Below are positions 42,045 through 52,640 of a stretch of 64,000 nt of DNA, piece after piece. Numbering within the stretch: position 1 is the stretch's first letter; each line of letters starts with the position of its first letter. Source of the stretch: Prorocentrum cordatum (Eukaryota > Sar > Dinophyceae > Prorocentrales > Prorocentraceae); NCBI GenBank assembly GCA_963575745.1, contig CAUYUJ010018048.1, positions 309,865-373,864 of the forward strand. The letters run 5' to 3'. Made by a program: the position numbers and the translations under genes. Below the pieces are notes generated by a model. The model was not told where the DNA came from, did not search any database, and saw only the letters and a program-made list of their open reading frames with translations.

Positions 42045-42790
42045 ACTTACTAATTCACTCTCCAAAGGCCCCTTTTTGCTCGGTGTGTAACTGGGCAAAG
42101 GCAATCAGGCGCCAACAAAGAATGGCGAGCAAGCAAGGGCTGAGGGTGCCTAGACCATGCGCGAATTCCACAACGTTCGGCACCTGACCACAATGGATCA
42201 CTGGCTTGCGATGGATGACCGATCGCGGGGGCTCCACGACGGGACCGCGTGCGTGACTTTTCGCGACCGTTCAACCAATTTTTTAGCAGCGCGGGGTGTG
42301 CGCGACAAACCTGCGGTTCACAGGTAATTTTTTCATTAACCTCAAAGCCCCAGGAGAGAAGTTATACTATTGCTATGCAGGCGGTGCAAGGGAACTTGCA
42401 CGCGCGAGCATTGAATTAAATGTTGTACATGATTCTATCACTCCTGGTAATGCAAAGCTCATGGCGGTTGCTGAGCGGTCCAATGGAACTGTTCAGATGG
42501 GGTCTCGGGCCCTGCTGATGCAAGCAGGCCTTCCCCCGCTCATGTGGACGTATGCCGTGCGATACTTCTGTCTCTGCTACAGCGCGAGGATCCCTGGCGA
42601 AGGTGAACGCGAGTTTGCAGCGCCGCTCCTTCCGTTTGGATCTCTCGTTCGCTTCGTGCTTCCCCCCCGAATTTCGGCGTCGGATAGCCAGAGCCGGCGG
42701 GGCGATGGTCATGGGGATTTATTTCGGATATGTTCTAAAAGTGGGAGGCATGGCAGGACCTGAGAGCTACGCGTCACCGTTGAGACAGCT
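42045..42790 (+). pseudogene. Integrase domain, heavily frameshifted
   Basis: The zinc-binding start reads SHLLIHSPKAPFCSVCNWAKA, codons near 42043-42105, giving an H-x3-H ... C-x2-C pattern. The central catalytic region is broken by stops near 42180-42300. The third part is clear: HDSITPGNAKLMAVAERSNG (codons near 42428-42487, with the catalytic Glu in AVAER), then RALLMQAGLPPLMWTYAVRY. The second catalytic Asp, expected in a YSDG-like motif, appears as YAGG, so the enzyme could not work even if the frames were joined. Order protease-integrase-RT identifies the copia rather than the gypsy arrangement. Confidence 0.68.
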
Positions 42791-42859
42791 CGACGGACTT
42801 ATAGGGCGCAGGGCGGACGCCAGCAGGCAAGCAATCAAAAATTCCGATCAAGTCTTTAG

Positions 42860-42862
<3 letters not shown>

Positions 42863-42916
<54 letters not shown>
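42863..42916 (+). repeat. T41A13 homopolymer junction
   Basis: 41 T followed directly by 13 A, inside the polyprotein region between integrase and RT. It could form a T/A hairpin, or mark an insertion scar or an assembly join. Confidence 0.9.
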
Positions 42917-43074
42917 CGGTACATCACTCGATCAGGAGCCTAAGTTCCCTATGCGCGAAGCGTGCGAAATTGCGCAGACGGAAGTTTAAAACGAGGTCAT
43001 TCCCCCAGTCGGTCCCTCTGACGGCTCAGCCGGTCAGGGGGCCCGACTAGGTTCACGGACGGCGCGGCCGTTCA

Positions 43075-44031
43075 GTGACCAGGATCTTGGCGAACCTATG
43101 CCGCCGCCTCCAGCACGAGGCGAGGCCGCAAAGCCACCGAACGATGATGACGACAGACGGTCGTGGTCCTCCGCGAGATTCGAGACCAGATGATGATTCG
43201 AAACAAAAGCTCGGCCTCGCTCGTGTAGAATACATATTGGATCGTCAGGCTAACTTCTCGATGGCCCAGCCAAGATCGAGAGTTCCTGGGCCGGGACAAC
43301 TTCTCGCACGAACCACACATAATCTAGACACTACGGAATACGAAGATCGGCGTGTTGTTGTTGGGCTTGGCAAGGCTGAACTTACTGAGAAGTTGCTTTT
43401 GAAAGGTAGACGGAAGATATGCAGCATTCGAGTCGCGTTGTATTACGATCCAAATCATGCACCTGTTACGAGAGTGTGGGCATTTGGCCCAGATCCACTG
43501 CGCGGCGCTCAATGGCTTAAGAACTTACCTCATTCCACCAACCCGGGAATCAATCCGAGCCGATGGTTCAAAATGAGCCAGGCCGAACGGAGGAAAGCTG
43601 TAGAACAATTCCGACTTGAGAAACGAGGTTTCTTCGGAATTGAAGACCCAGGGCCCTGTGTTGCCCTTCTTCGGGACATCGGAATCGGCGCAGTCGAGTT
43701 CCAAGAAGCTAAACGCGACACCGATGGGCATGATCCCCCTGACAGCAATCTGCATCTTGGGGCCGACATCAGAAGAAAGGAAAGGGGGGGGCGATCGTGC
43801 CAGAGGAAACCGAAGTGGACTGGCACGCGTTGCTGCATCCTGCGACCCCGGCAGAAGACTTCTCCACAGACACAGGTCCCGGGAGCGACTACGGAACTTC
43901 CGCTGACGAAGAAGCATGGTGGAAACAGACTTGGCATGGTGGGGCAATCCGGCGAGATGGGGCGTCTCCCGATTCAGTCGAAGAGAACCTTGCGGTCCCA
44001 GGCCCACCGGTGTTTTCTGGGGATAGCCTGA
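43075..44031 (+). pseudogene. Element ORF between integrase and RT, function unrecognised
   Basis: A long open frame of 318 codons. Its middle, from about 43210, looks like real protein: ARVEYILDRQANFSMAQP, then RRVVVGLGKAELTEKLLLKG, VALYYDPNHAPVTRVWAFGP, and FFGIEDPGPCVALLRDI near 43627-43677. After about 43770 the composition changes, and the neighbouring frame (to 44144) becomes more protein-like with an acidic ETEVDWHALLHPATPAED stretch, so a frameshift lies near 43780-43800. Copia integrases have a variable C-terminal extension at this position, which may be what this is. No catalytic motif recognised. Confidence 0.45.
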
Positions 44032-44144
44032 CTTCGAGTCCGGCGGCCGCCGCTTCACGGCGTTGCGTGCCCCGAATGCCATTGCAGGCGGCCAAGTTAT
44101 CCCTTCCCGACCATCGGGAAAACGAAAGCTTCAACACATCATAA

Positions 44145-45010
44145 TTGTATGACCCATTTACTGACGACGTTCGGATTCTTGGCCGAACGTATCACTTGCC
44201 CGATGAGTTGAGCCAGCCGCGGACTGTTGCTGCAGTTGCTCGCCTAGTGTCCAAGGCTGAAGCGGTTTTTAATCCAGATGCCCGCAAGGCCCTGCGGACA
44301 GAGTGGGATCGGTCACGCAGTATTGGCACTTCGGATGAGTCGGGTGTGATGGAGTACAATGATGTCATCCGACAACGAAAGGGGCAAACGACCCAATTCG
44401 GGCGCCTATTTGCAATTTTTCGTGGGGAAGAACTCCGAGCTCCCATAGGGGCACTAAGCCCGCGAATATAAAGGCCAGGTCGTGTTTGACGGGTCCGATG
44501 TCAGAGACCAGGACAAATAAGTATTTTCATTTCAGGAGATTCCCAGTAGCCCGGCAACGATGCAGGCTAGCAAAGCAGCAGACACGTATAGCCCGTTCGA
44601 AGGACATGACATTCAACAGGCTGATGCCAAGCAGGCTTACATTCAGTCCAAGCTAGGGGGGGTGGGGGGGGGGGGCGACGTGGATTTTCTGCCGAGAGAT
44701 GAGTGGCCGTCCGCGTGGAAAGACATGACAAAGCCCGCGTGCCCCCTCATGCTCTCCCACTATGGACATCCCGACTCTGGCGCATGCTGGGGGCAGCATT
44801 TTACGGGACACGTCGTTTCGCAAGGTTTTATTACGTGTAGTCCCTGACGCAATTGTGATTTCCATCCCAAACAGCGCTTGTGTCTTATTATATACGTTGA
44901 TGATTTCAAAATTGCTGGACCACAAGCGAATCCCAGAGGAATAGAAATTCATCCGCCAACGAATGTAGGGTGTTATTTGGGGTGCGAACATCGTTTCTCC
45001 ACGCAATGTG
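44145..45010 (+). pseudogene. Copia reverse transcriptase, N-terminal and palm parts
   Basis: The frame 44145-44471 encodes AVFNPDARKALRTEWDRSRS and MEYNDVIRQR, the entry region of dinoflagellate copia RT. After a shift near 44465 the second frame reads YKGQVVFDGSDVRD, a TAA at about 44518, then SPATMQASKAAD, HDIQQADAKQAYIQSKL (motif A Asp in QADAKQAY), ACPLMLSHYGHPDSGACWGQ, a TGA at 44845-44847, and LCLIIYVDDFKIAG with the YVDD catalytic box near 44893-44904. A poly-G expansion (GGGTGGGGGGGG) near 44658 disrupts the region after motif A. The polymerase would copy element RNA into DNA. Multiple stops make it a pseudogene. Confidence 0.78.
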
Positions 45011-45630
45011 CTGAATCGCAGGGAAGGTTACCAGCCGTGCTCGATCCTCCGCCGCCGAAGGTGAAGAAAGCGTCAGCTTCCGCGCAGCAATCGGAGAGCG
45101 GTGACGAGAAAGCGGGGGGTGACCCATCGGCGCAGCCGAGTGAGCCATATCAACCTAGACAGCCGAAATGGTCAGATCCATTGAATATGACATGACTGAG
45201 TTCTTTGAGTCGTGTACCGCATTCTATGCGCAGTTAACGGATACTGACGCCGCTACATGTCCTGCTGCAGCACCCCTTCTGGCCCCGAGTCGACCGAACT
45301 TGAGGATGGACAAGGAGGTCCAAGAGAGGAAAAATACTCCCCAGCAGAAGAGTCAATAGCTGATGCACTCGGGATCCATATTGACAGGTCCCGCGGACAA
45401 GCCAGTCGAGGTTCCTGGCTTGGCCGCGGAACCCGGGCCGGAAGATGCTGAGCCGCTGACCCCGTCGGGAGTGCTTCGGCTGATTGCCGCCAATATTGCA
45501 ATGCAGATCTTATATGTGGCTAGAATGCCTCGGTTTGACTTTTTGCGCGCGAATTGTCACGCAGCCAGTTGTATAACGAAGTGGACGCAACGGCAGGATA
45601 TTGATTTTTTCGTTTAGAATGTTACAGACA
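45011..45630 (+). pseudogene. RT thumb/connection region, frameshifted
   Basis: SIEYDMTEFFESC near 45178-45216 and APLLAPSR near 45272 fit the region after YVDD. The frame that reads NIAMQILYVARMPRFDFLRA near 45492-45551, then CITKWTQRQD, matches the conserved connection segment of copia RT (RxDLL, xKWT). Shifts occur near 45170, 45350 and 45480. Confidence 0.6.
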
Positions 45631-46274
45631 GTCTGTCTACAACCCAATACAAACTGACATATTGGGTCGGTGACAAGGTGGAAGATGTCGCCATGCGACA
45701 ATATTCAGACGCAGACCCTGCCAGCGACCTACGAACGCATCGCTGTGCAAGCGCCGGTCATCAAGTGATCTCGGCACCACGCACGAGAGCCAACCAGAGT
45801 ATGGCCTCTCGTAGCCAAATTTGTGTCCCATAGTACACTTGAAGCAGAAATTGTTGCTGCGGGTCTGGCTCTACGGACTGAGTTGCTGCCAGCGCTGCCG
45901 TTGCGGGAAATCGTGTTGCAAAGAGGGGCCACATGCACATTTATGGAAGATAGCCAGGCGGTGTGCAAGGTGATCAAAGCGGGGGGCTCAATGAGTTGAT
46001 GCATATTCCGAGATACAACCGTATAGATGCTGTTGCCATATCTGAACAATTTACCGGTTGGGTTGTGCATTTACAGTACGAACGTACCCAGAATGACGCT
46101 GCTGACATCGGTGCTAAGCGTTTGACCGATCCACCTGCGTGGGTCAAAGTGCTTCATCTTGTCAACATTGTCACTCCCAAGTTTTGGAAAGGCAATCGAT
46201 ATCGAGACTATCTGGCCTCGATGTTCACTGGCGACCTTCCCCTGAATCCCGGGGGGTTCTCGAGCCGCGGATAG
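45631..46274 (+). pseudogene. Copia RNase H domain
   Basis: QYSDADPASDLRTHRCASAG near 45691-45750 carries the first catalytic Asp, STLEAEIVAAGLALRTEL near 45835-45890 the Glu, and EDSQAVCKVIKAG near 45946-45984 the second Asp. After a frameshift in a G6 run at about 45980-45986 the next frame reads MHIPRYNRIDAVAISEQF, then RTQNDAADIGAKRLTDP with the last Asp (near 46085-46135), and ends SRG at 46274. All four metal ligands are recognisable, so this is the best diagnosed domain of the element. It degrades the RNA template during reverse transcription. Confidence 0.78.
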
Positions 46275-46680
46275 GTTCCAAGGCCGCGGTGCGTCGAGGA
46301 GGTGTCGCGCCGAGTAAGAGGATGCATAAAAAGAAGAGAGCCGCCAAAGGCAAGCGCGCAACGGCCATGCCAATAGCAGACTTGACCAAATAAACAGTTG
46401 CCTCATCAGCCGGTAAAGCCCGACCTGGCGACGCAAATGTGCATCTTATACCGACCCCGAATTCAGCGGCCGCAGCCAGGGGCAGAGCTAGCAATGCACC
46501 CGGCATAGCCGGAAGTGCAAGCAGCATGAGGCCCTCCGCTACTGAGAAGGACAGTTCGAGGACAAGCCCCCGCCAGCGCAAGTTGAAACAAGAGAATGGA
46601 ATGATGGAGATGCTCGATATGATTGACAGTGAATCGAATGCTTCCGATACACAATTACAATTTTCCGAAACCCGGCGGGA
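46275..46680 (+). pseudogene. Lys/Arg and Ser-rich linker segments
   Basis: RMHKKKRAAKGKRA near 46318-46360 ends at a TAA about 46391. A second frame from 46439 is Ala/Ser-rich, then acidic (MMEMLDMIDSESNASDTQ near 46601-46654). No domain. Confidence 0.35.
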
Positions 46681-47443
46681 ACGAGAAACATATATTTCAC
46701 GATAGCAAGATTACCAATGCGGCTGCAGTTAAATCGAACGACAAGGAGTTAATACAATCGAGTGCCCAAACAGAGAAGGATCAATCAACGGCCACAAGCG
46801 ATTGGAACGGCGAACGAGTGATACTTGAATATTGCTGTGTGCCGAATTCTAAAATTGGTAACCCAGTGAATTGCATCGACAATTCTGTAGAGTTATACGA
46901 TATATTGAAAATGAGGGTATGAGAACTGACGAGGACAAAACCAAATCACTTACGGATATGAGAGAGTTTACGGGAAAACGCATTTCGCTCTGGGGATCGA
47001 TCCCATGTGCTGGAGGTTCCCCCTGGCAGTGCGTTATGAAGCCCACTATTTCCGTGGGGCTGACCATGGATCCCTCCGTGGGCTCAGGAATCCGAATGGA
47101 CTTTCGATGCTTGTTTTGGAATTTCAGGGAGATCGCCCGTGCTGTCGTGGATGCGCGGGGAATTGTTTGCATGGGGTGGCCTAGTCAATGTCAGTGTTGG
47201 AGACGCCCTCATGTGAAAGCGTTTGTGAGAGAGATAGGCTTGCAGAAGACAGTGCTGCATGGATGCGCGTGCGGATTAAGAGATAGAAAGGGGAATTTCA
47301 TGAAGAAGCCATGGACCATTGCACCCGCGACTGACATAGTGACTAGTGGCTTGGGGCGAAAGTGCGATGGTACGCATGCGCGCGTTGAAGCGCGAGGTAA
47401 AGATTGCAAACGTGCCGAGGACTACGCCGGTGAGTTTGCTTAA
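46681..47443 (+). pseudogene. Conserved-looking domain after RNase H; methyltransferase-like by inspection
   Basis: The first frame reads RVILEYCCVPNSKIGNP (near 46816-46866). A shift near 46870 leads to an open frame of 190 codons with ISLWGSIPCAGGSPWQC (near 46982-47033), FRCLFWNFREIARAVV (near 47102-47150), GWPSQCQCWRRPHVKAFV (near 47175-47228), HGCACGLRDRKGNFMKKPW (near 47258-47315) and a Cys/His end (CDGTHARVEARGKDCKRAEDY). The order of a Gly-containing 'CC...S.xG' loop, a Pro-Cys box and a WP box recalls class I methyltransferases of the cytosine-5 type. Copia elements carrying cytosine methyltransferases are known in dinoflagellates. No canonical ENV box is visible, so the call is tentative; it may be another accessory domain. 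Confidence 0.45.
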
Positions 47444-48420
47444 CAGATTCATGTTGTGCTTGCGCCCGCGGCATCGCACCCCCCCCGTGATCTTACTTCC
47501 TCCCCTCGTGATCTGTGCGCCGCTGCCGTTTTCTCTCATGGGCAGGGGCGGGCCCACCTTCGGCCGTGCCCCTCCGCCAGCGGCGCCGCCGCATAGCCGT
47601 GGCCGTTCCCCCCATCGCAGGCAGTGGATATAGGTCCATAGCCTTCCGATCGCATGTCGATCCTGACCGACGGTTTCCTGACATCTCGGCGGTGCAACCA
47701 TCCGAGATGACAGGGAAGGAGAAGTGGTTCTCTCTGCGCAGAACCCGGGATGTAACTACCTCGCGGGGATCAACTGGATATAGTCCATGAAGGCCCCAGC
47801 CGTTGAGGAAGAGTCGGCCAATGAACCGCCGAGAGAGTCGATGACGGCACAGCCGAGGGAACGCCATGAGAACTTAGATGGGCCCGACCACTGCTGCGAG
47901 ACCTGCCGGGGGAATTCCAGAAGTGGCGATGTAGTCACTTATTCTCGCGGTGAGGGATGTCTTCAGCATGCATTTCTTCCGAAAGGTCCGTCTAGGATAG
48001 CGGAGAAGGTTGCCGTGAATATAGGACCGATTGATTCCCGAACGGCCATGCCGCTAGGGCAGCTCAAGGTCCTTTTTACATCTACAATATCACATTATCC
48101 TAAGATAGAGACATCGGAGACGACTTGCACGGAGTGGACAGATGTTGAATTGAAATGCGCTTGCACTTTGGGGCCTTGGAAGAAGGGCAGGATTTTCTGT
48201 GTTGCGATCACCCCCGACAAATGGCTCGTGGACGTTGGATGCAGCAAGTTATGATGACTTGGAACGATCACACATTTTCTCGGAATGATCCTATCGCCTC
48301 AATGAGGACTTGAAGGCGTGCAACGAGTCAGTCGTTCAAAGTCTGCACAACCAGGTGTCTGAGGACCCATGGGTTGTTTTCTGGGCCGCCTGCCAAAAGG
48401 ACTCGCAACGTCATTTTAGA
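47444..48420 (+). pseudogene. Degraded coding segment, unrecognised
   Basis: The frame 47787-48254 contains a Cys pair (HCCETCRG) and CTEWTDVELKCACTLGPWKK near 48128-48187; neighbouring frames share fragments. No domain assigned. The palindrome at 47845 lies inside it. Confidence 0.35.
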
Positions 48421-49910
48421 AGTAATTTTGATGCCCCCCCCCCCCGGATCTCGAACATATCAAAGAATGGCAAGATTTCCACTCCCACGTGGATCCAAAC
48501 ACGACTTCGAGGTGCAATTTCTATACTGGACCGCCAGGAGATTCAAAGACCAGATTTGTGTGAACCTGTGATCGTGGGGAGGTGATTGGACCGGTGCTAG
48601 AGGCACCAGAGCGCACTTACATGACGGGCGTTGGACATTCTGAAACTATTGATCGACGCACGGACGGAGTTGTGTTCATGAGTGTTTGGGCCCTCCAGAA
48701 GTAAGTCCCCGCACGGCGCAGCCGATGATGGATGGGGCACTTATTTTGAACTCCCAGCTGTCAGAGGGGATCCTTTTGCACAGGCGCGTGCGTTTGAACT
48801 GGCACTCACCGAGGAGGCCCTGGCGGGGTACCGAGCGTGGGAGGAGTTGCAGGATGGGGCCCCCGCCCACGAGGGCTAGACTTCGCTCGGCGGCACAGTC
48901 GACCGAGCAGGGGCCGCCGCTTCGAAAGAGGGCCACCGCCCAATTGAAGAGGAAAGCATTCCGAAGGAGCGAGTGGGCGACGCTGAGGGGCCGAGGCGGG
49001 CCAAGACTGCCACGGTCGAGAAAGTCGCCGACGCTGAGGAAAGGATGCCTCCTTCGGAAGCTTCGACTAGTTTCCCTGGTGGGCCCGTGCAGGCCCCAGC
49101 AGGAGGTGCTTCTTCATCCTCTGGTGCATCTCGCAGTGCTTCTGACGGCAACGCTGCTTCCAACGCCCCCTTCCGCCGGCTCAGCCGGGGGGTGGAACGT
49201 CGCCTGGAGATGGCAATGGCGGCGGAAATGCTGGGCAAAATCCCGGCGCGCCCGGGGGGGGCGGAGACGGCGGCCCCCCTCCGGGTCCGGGCCCTCCGCC
49301 AAACTTTATTTCGGGCGGGGCGGGCGGAGATTCTGACCCGCTTTACTTTGCGCGTGGAATCTGGGATGCTTTGCAACGTTGAGCGCAGACAGGGGCCGGC
49401 TCAGCCGCAGCCCTGGGGGATGGCGACATTTCAGAGGAATGGGCCCGTTACATCAAGGAGATGTCTGCGCTGTATATCGACGTGGTAGATACTTTCCTCC
49501 GCGGCTCGATGGCATGGTTTAGCACCCGGGAGAAATGTCAGGCCATCGCAAAGGTGGCGGAGGTGCACGGCCACGGGTGGATTCCTTTCAGAAGCGAAGA
49601 TCTGGCCGCGATGGCGCGGGCCAGCAGACCTCCGAAAGACTTCTTCCGTCCGTTGATTCAGACAACCCATTCGTCGCGAAAGTACTGGACAGCTGCCATT
49701 CATATAGTCTCGGACTCGACGCGTCAATTCCGCGACGTCCAAGTGAAGAAGCTCTGCAATAGCGCAGCACCCCTGCGCTGCGCGCGAGATCTTTTCCATG
49801 GTCCGGTTGGGGGCTGCCTGCGGAAGGGCGCCGCTGCAAGATATGACGGCGTCGGGATTATGGGGCAGACCAGCCTTCGCCAATCCGGGATTTTTTCTCC
49901 GGGACATCAC
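48421..49910 (+). pseudogene. Element ORF block 1, unrecognised
   Basis: EHIKEWQDFHSHVDPNTT (near 48450-48503) precedes a frame from 48682 that runs to 49488, with one in-frame TAG at 48877-48879. It begins MFGPSRSKSPHGAADDGWGT, includes FAQARAFELALTEEALAGYR, an acidic part (RPIEEESIPKERVGDAEG) and a Ser/Pro/Ala linker. Around 49190-49300 the protein-like reading moves to the frame of 49461: DPLYFARGIWDALQR, a TGA, then EEWARYIKEMSALYIDVVDT and FSTREKCQAIAKVAEVHGHG. The last piece is helical and well composed. No family was recognised. It could be a second capsid-like or a captured gene. Two palindromes (49176, 49396) sit in its linkers. Confidence 0.42.
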
Positions 49911-49984
49911 GCGCCGATGCAGTTAATACCTATGCGACCACCCCATCGGGTGATAAGGAGGTTCGGGAGGTGGGGGGGGGGGGA

Positions 49985-50240
49985 ACCAAGGTCTCACTCG
50001 ATCGGTCCCGCTATCGATCTCACTATCGATCTCGCTATCGGTCTCGCTCGATCGATCTCACTCGATCGATCTCACAAACGATCTCACTCGATCTATTTTT
50101 CCCGATCGATCTCACAATCGATCTGACGATCGATATCACAATCGATCTCACTATCGCTCTCACTATCGATCTCGCAATCGGTCTCACATTCAGTCTCACT
50201 ATCGATCTCACTATCGATCTCGCAAACGATCTCACCATCA
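49985..50240 (-). repeat. ATCGATCTCACT degenerate 12-bp repeat
   Basis: About 20 units. Reverse complement of the GTGAGATCGAT family at 31660-31925. Confidence 0.85.
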
Positions 50241-51118
50241 ACGTCATCTTCATCATCGCCAACATCATCGTCATCAGTGTCATGAGCATAATCATCACCG
50301 GGACACCATCATCATCGCCACCTCATCACCATCATCATCAGCATCACTACCACCATCGTCGGGACACCATCATCGTCATCGTTATCATCACCAACATGCT
50401 CACCATCGGGGCACCATCATCATCATTGGGACACTACCATCATCATCATCTCATCACCATCATGAACAACATCATCAACATCATCATTATCGGGGCACCA
50501 TCATCATCATCAGCAATACCATCATCATCAACAGCACCATCACTTGGACACCATCACTGTCGTCACCATCATCATCACCATGAGCATCATCATTGGGACA
50601 CCATCATCGTCATCAACCTCAGCATCATCATCACAATCATCGGGCCACCGTCATCAAAACCATCATCGCCTCATCGCCGTCCTCATCATCAACCTTATCA
50701 TCGCCATCATCATCGGGGCGCCATCTTCGTCACCATCACCATCATCAACATCAATAGCATCATCGTCGGGACACCATCATCATCACCACCGCCATCATCA
50801 ACAGCATCATCATCAACCACATCATCATGACACCATCATCATCCTCATCTTCTCGTTATCATCTCATCAAGAACAACACCATCATGACCATCAACATCAG
50901 CATCATCATCATTGAGGCACCATCCTCATCATCAGCAGCATAATCATCAACATCATCAGTATCGGGGGACCATCACCATCACCACAATCACCGTCATCAT
51001 TGACATCATCAACATCGTCAACATCGTCAACAGCATCATCATCATCATGGGGACACCATCATCATCACCACCATCATCATCATTACCACCATCGACACCA
51101 TCATCTTCATCATCTTCA
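50241..51118 (+). repeat. (ATC)n array with GGGACACC punctuation
   Basis: CATCATCACCATC runs are broken at roughly regular intervals by TCGGGACACC or TCGGGGCACC words (for example near 50300, 50359, 50414, 50434, 50492), suggesting a higher-order unit of 40-80 bp. His/Ile/Ser-rich ORFs here are artefacts. Confidence 0.9.
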
Positions 51119-51270
51119 TCGGGGCACCGACGGGGCACCGGCGGGGCACCGGCGGGGCACCGCGGGCCACCGGCCCCCGGAAAGGAATATTTTTTTCCGG
51201 CCGCGCCTTTGCCGGAGGCGGGACACTGGCGGGACACCGCGGGCCACCGGCCCCCGGAAAGGAATCGTTT
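51119..51270 (+). repeat. CGGGGCACCGG tandem units and 29-bp direct repeat
   Basis: Four CGGGGCACCG(A/G) units, then CACCGCGGGCCACCGG plus CCCCCGGAAAGGAAT occurs twice (about 51157 and 51236). The unit continues the ATC array's GGGGCACC punctuation word. Confidence 0.7.
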
Positions 51271-51429
51271 GGTCGGGCCGCGCCTCAGCTGGAGGAGGCT
51301 TTCTTCTCGCCCGCGCGCGCAGCTTCGCCTCGGTCGCGCGCGCGGCGCTCGCGGACGCGAAACCGAAACCGATTTCCCGGTAGGGGGGCTCTCCGTTCCA
51401 CTTCGATCTCGCCCCCTCACCTCCGATTT

Positions 51430-52210
51430 TGGTCCCTGAACGATATTTCTGACGGAGATCGATGCAGCGTAAATGGGCTAAGTGGAACGGAGAAAGATTC
51501 CCCCGGACCTCGCGTGCTACCTTCAGTACTTGGTCTTTTCTTTGAGACTGCTGAAAGAATGATCGGTGAGGCGGTGAATCGCTCCAAGTCGGGAGCAGTT
51601 CAAGTATTTTACGTTGGCGAAGATCATCGTTGTTGGCAATCAGCGAATGGTGCCTTCAAAATGGATGTCATGTGGGGCGGCGTTGCCACTTTTCTGCGAG
51701 CGCGAGTGAATCGGCGCACTGAGCGCTGCAAGGCCGTGGGGGTCCAACCCAGAATAATGATTTTGGACGGCGCTTGTCTGCGTCGGAAATGGCGTCATCC
51801 ACCGTCGGATGCGTTCCACTTTCTCCGCGAACGTGATTCATGCAAATTTGACACAGATGGAAGCCAACGAGGGTAGTTGCTTCTCAGCTGTTTCAGGATT
51901 ACATGGTGCAAGCAGCCAAGCTAGCGGCTTGGTTTTGCCGTCAGCCCTCCGGTGGCTCAGCCGCCCAGGGTTTTGTCCACGAGAACAGGCTGCGGGCAGA
52001 TGGGTGCGCGCAGGTGGAAGCGACGCATGATGAATTAGTGTCGGATTGGTATGATTGGTGCCCCATCGGGAACAGTGTGCCGAAGTCGGTTTTGGGAACA
52101 CTCCCGTTTGCGGAGCCCTTTGAGAAGCGCGATTTTCCGGCCAGTTCAACCGGTGCGGGACAGGGGGCGCGACGTTCCGTTGTTCTTTTAGGAGTGGCGC
52201 GATTTTAGTT
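51430..52210 (+). pseudogene. Element ORF block 2, unrecognised
   Basis: The frame 51514-51876 reads LGLFFETAERMIGEAVNRSK, AVQVFYVGEDHRCW and MILDGACLRRKWRHPPSDAF. The frame ending 52208 then contains LFQDYMVQAAKLAAWF and LRADGCAQVEATHDELVSDW. Both look like real protein joined by a frameshift near 51870. No family recognised. A GGCTCAGCC palindrome (51954) lies in the second frame. Confidence 0.38.
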
Positions 52211-52640
52211 CGACTGGATCAGGGTATCAGATCTATTTGCAACGGAGCGAGTCCCACTTCTTCCTTGAGAGGAGCCAGCCATAGATTCCCGGCGTGCCCC
52301 CCGAGGGGCAGGCTGCGAGACGCCCCGGGGGGGGGATTTTCATGGATCAATACGTGCAGCAAGCGATATCAGCCGTGGAAGGGCCCCAACCCGATTTCCA
52401 GCCCCCTGCCGGCTTGGCCGCTCGGACTGTTTGGCGGGCCCCAGAGGCGCGGCCCGTCGTTGGACAAAGATGATCAGATGTAGGTCGAAACGAAACGAGC
52501 TGCGCCAACTGCCCGCTCTGCCAGCTCAGCCGCGCAGAGCTCGGGCAATGCGGGGGGCCTCGTTGGGCCTGGCGCAGCCGCGAGGCCAAGGAAGCACCGA
52601 GCGCGGCCAGTTGAGCCCACTCAGGCACTGGCCGCTGACT
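52211..52640 (+). other. Low-complexity linker segment
   Basis: Pro/Ala/Arg-rich short frames. GCTCTGCC and GCGCAGAGC around CAGCTCAGCCG (52515-52540) form a larger hairpin. Confidence 0.4.

Noticed and set aside
50035-50830. Histidine-rich and Ile/Thr-rich frames
   Set aside because: Translation of the ATC and ATCGATCTCACT arrays.
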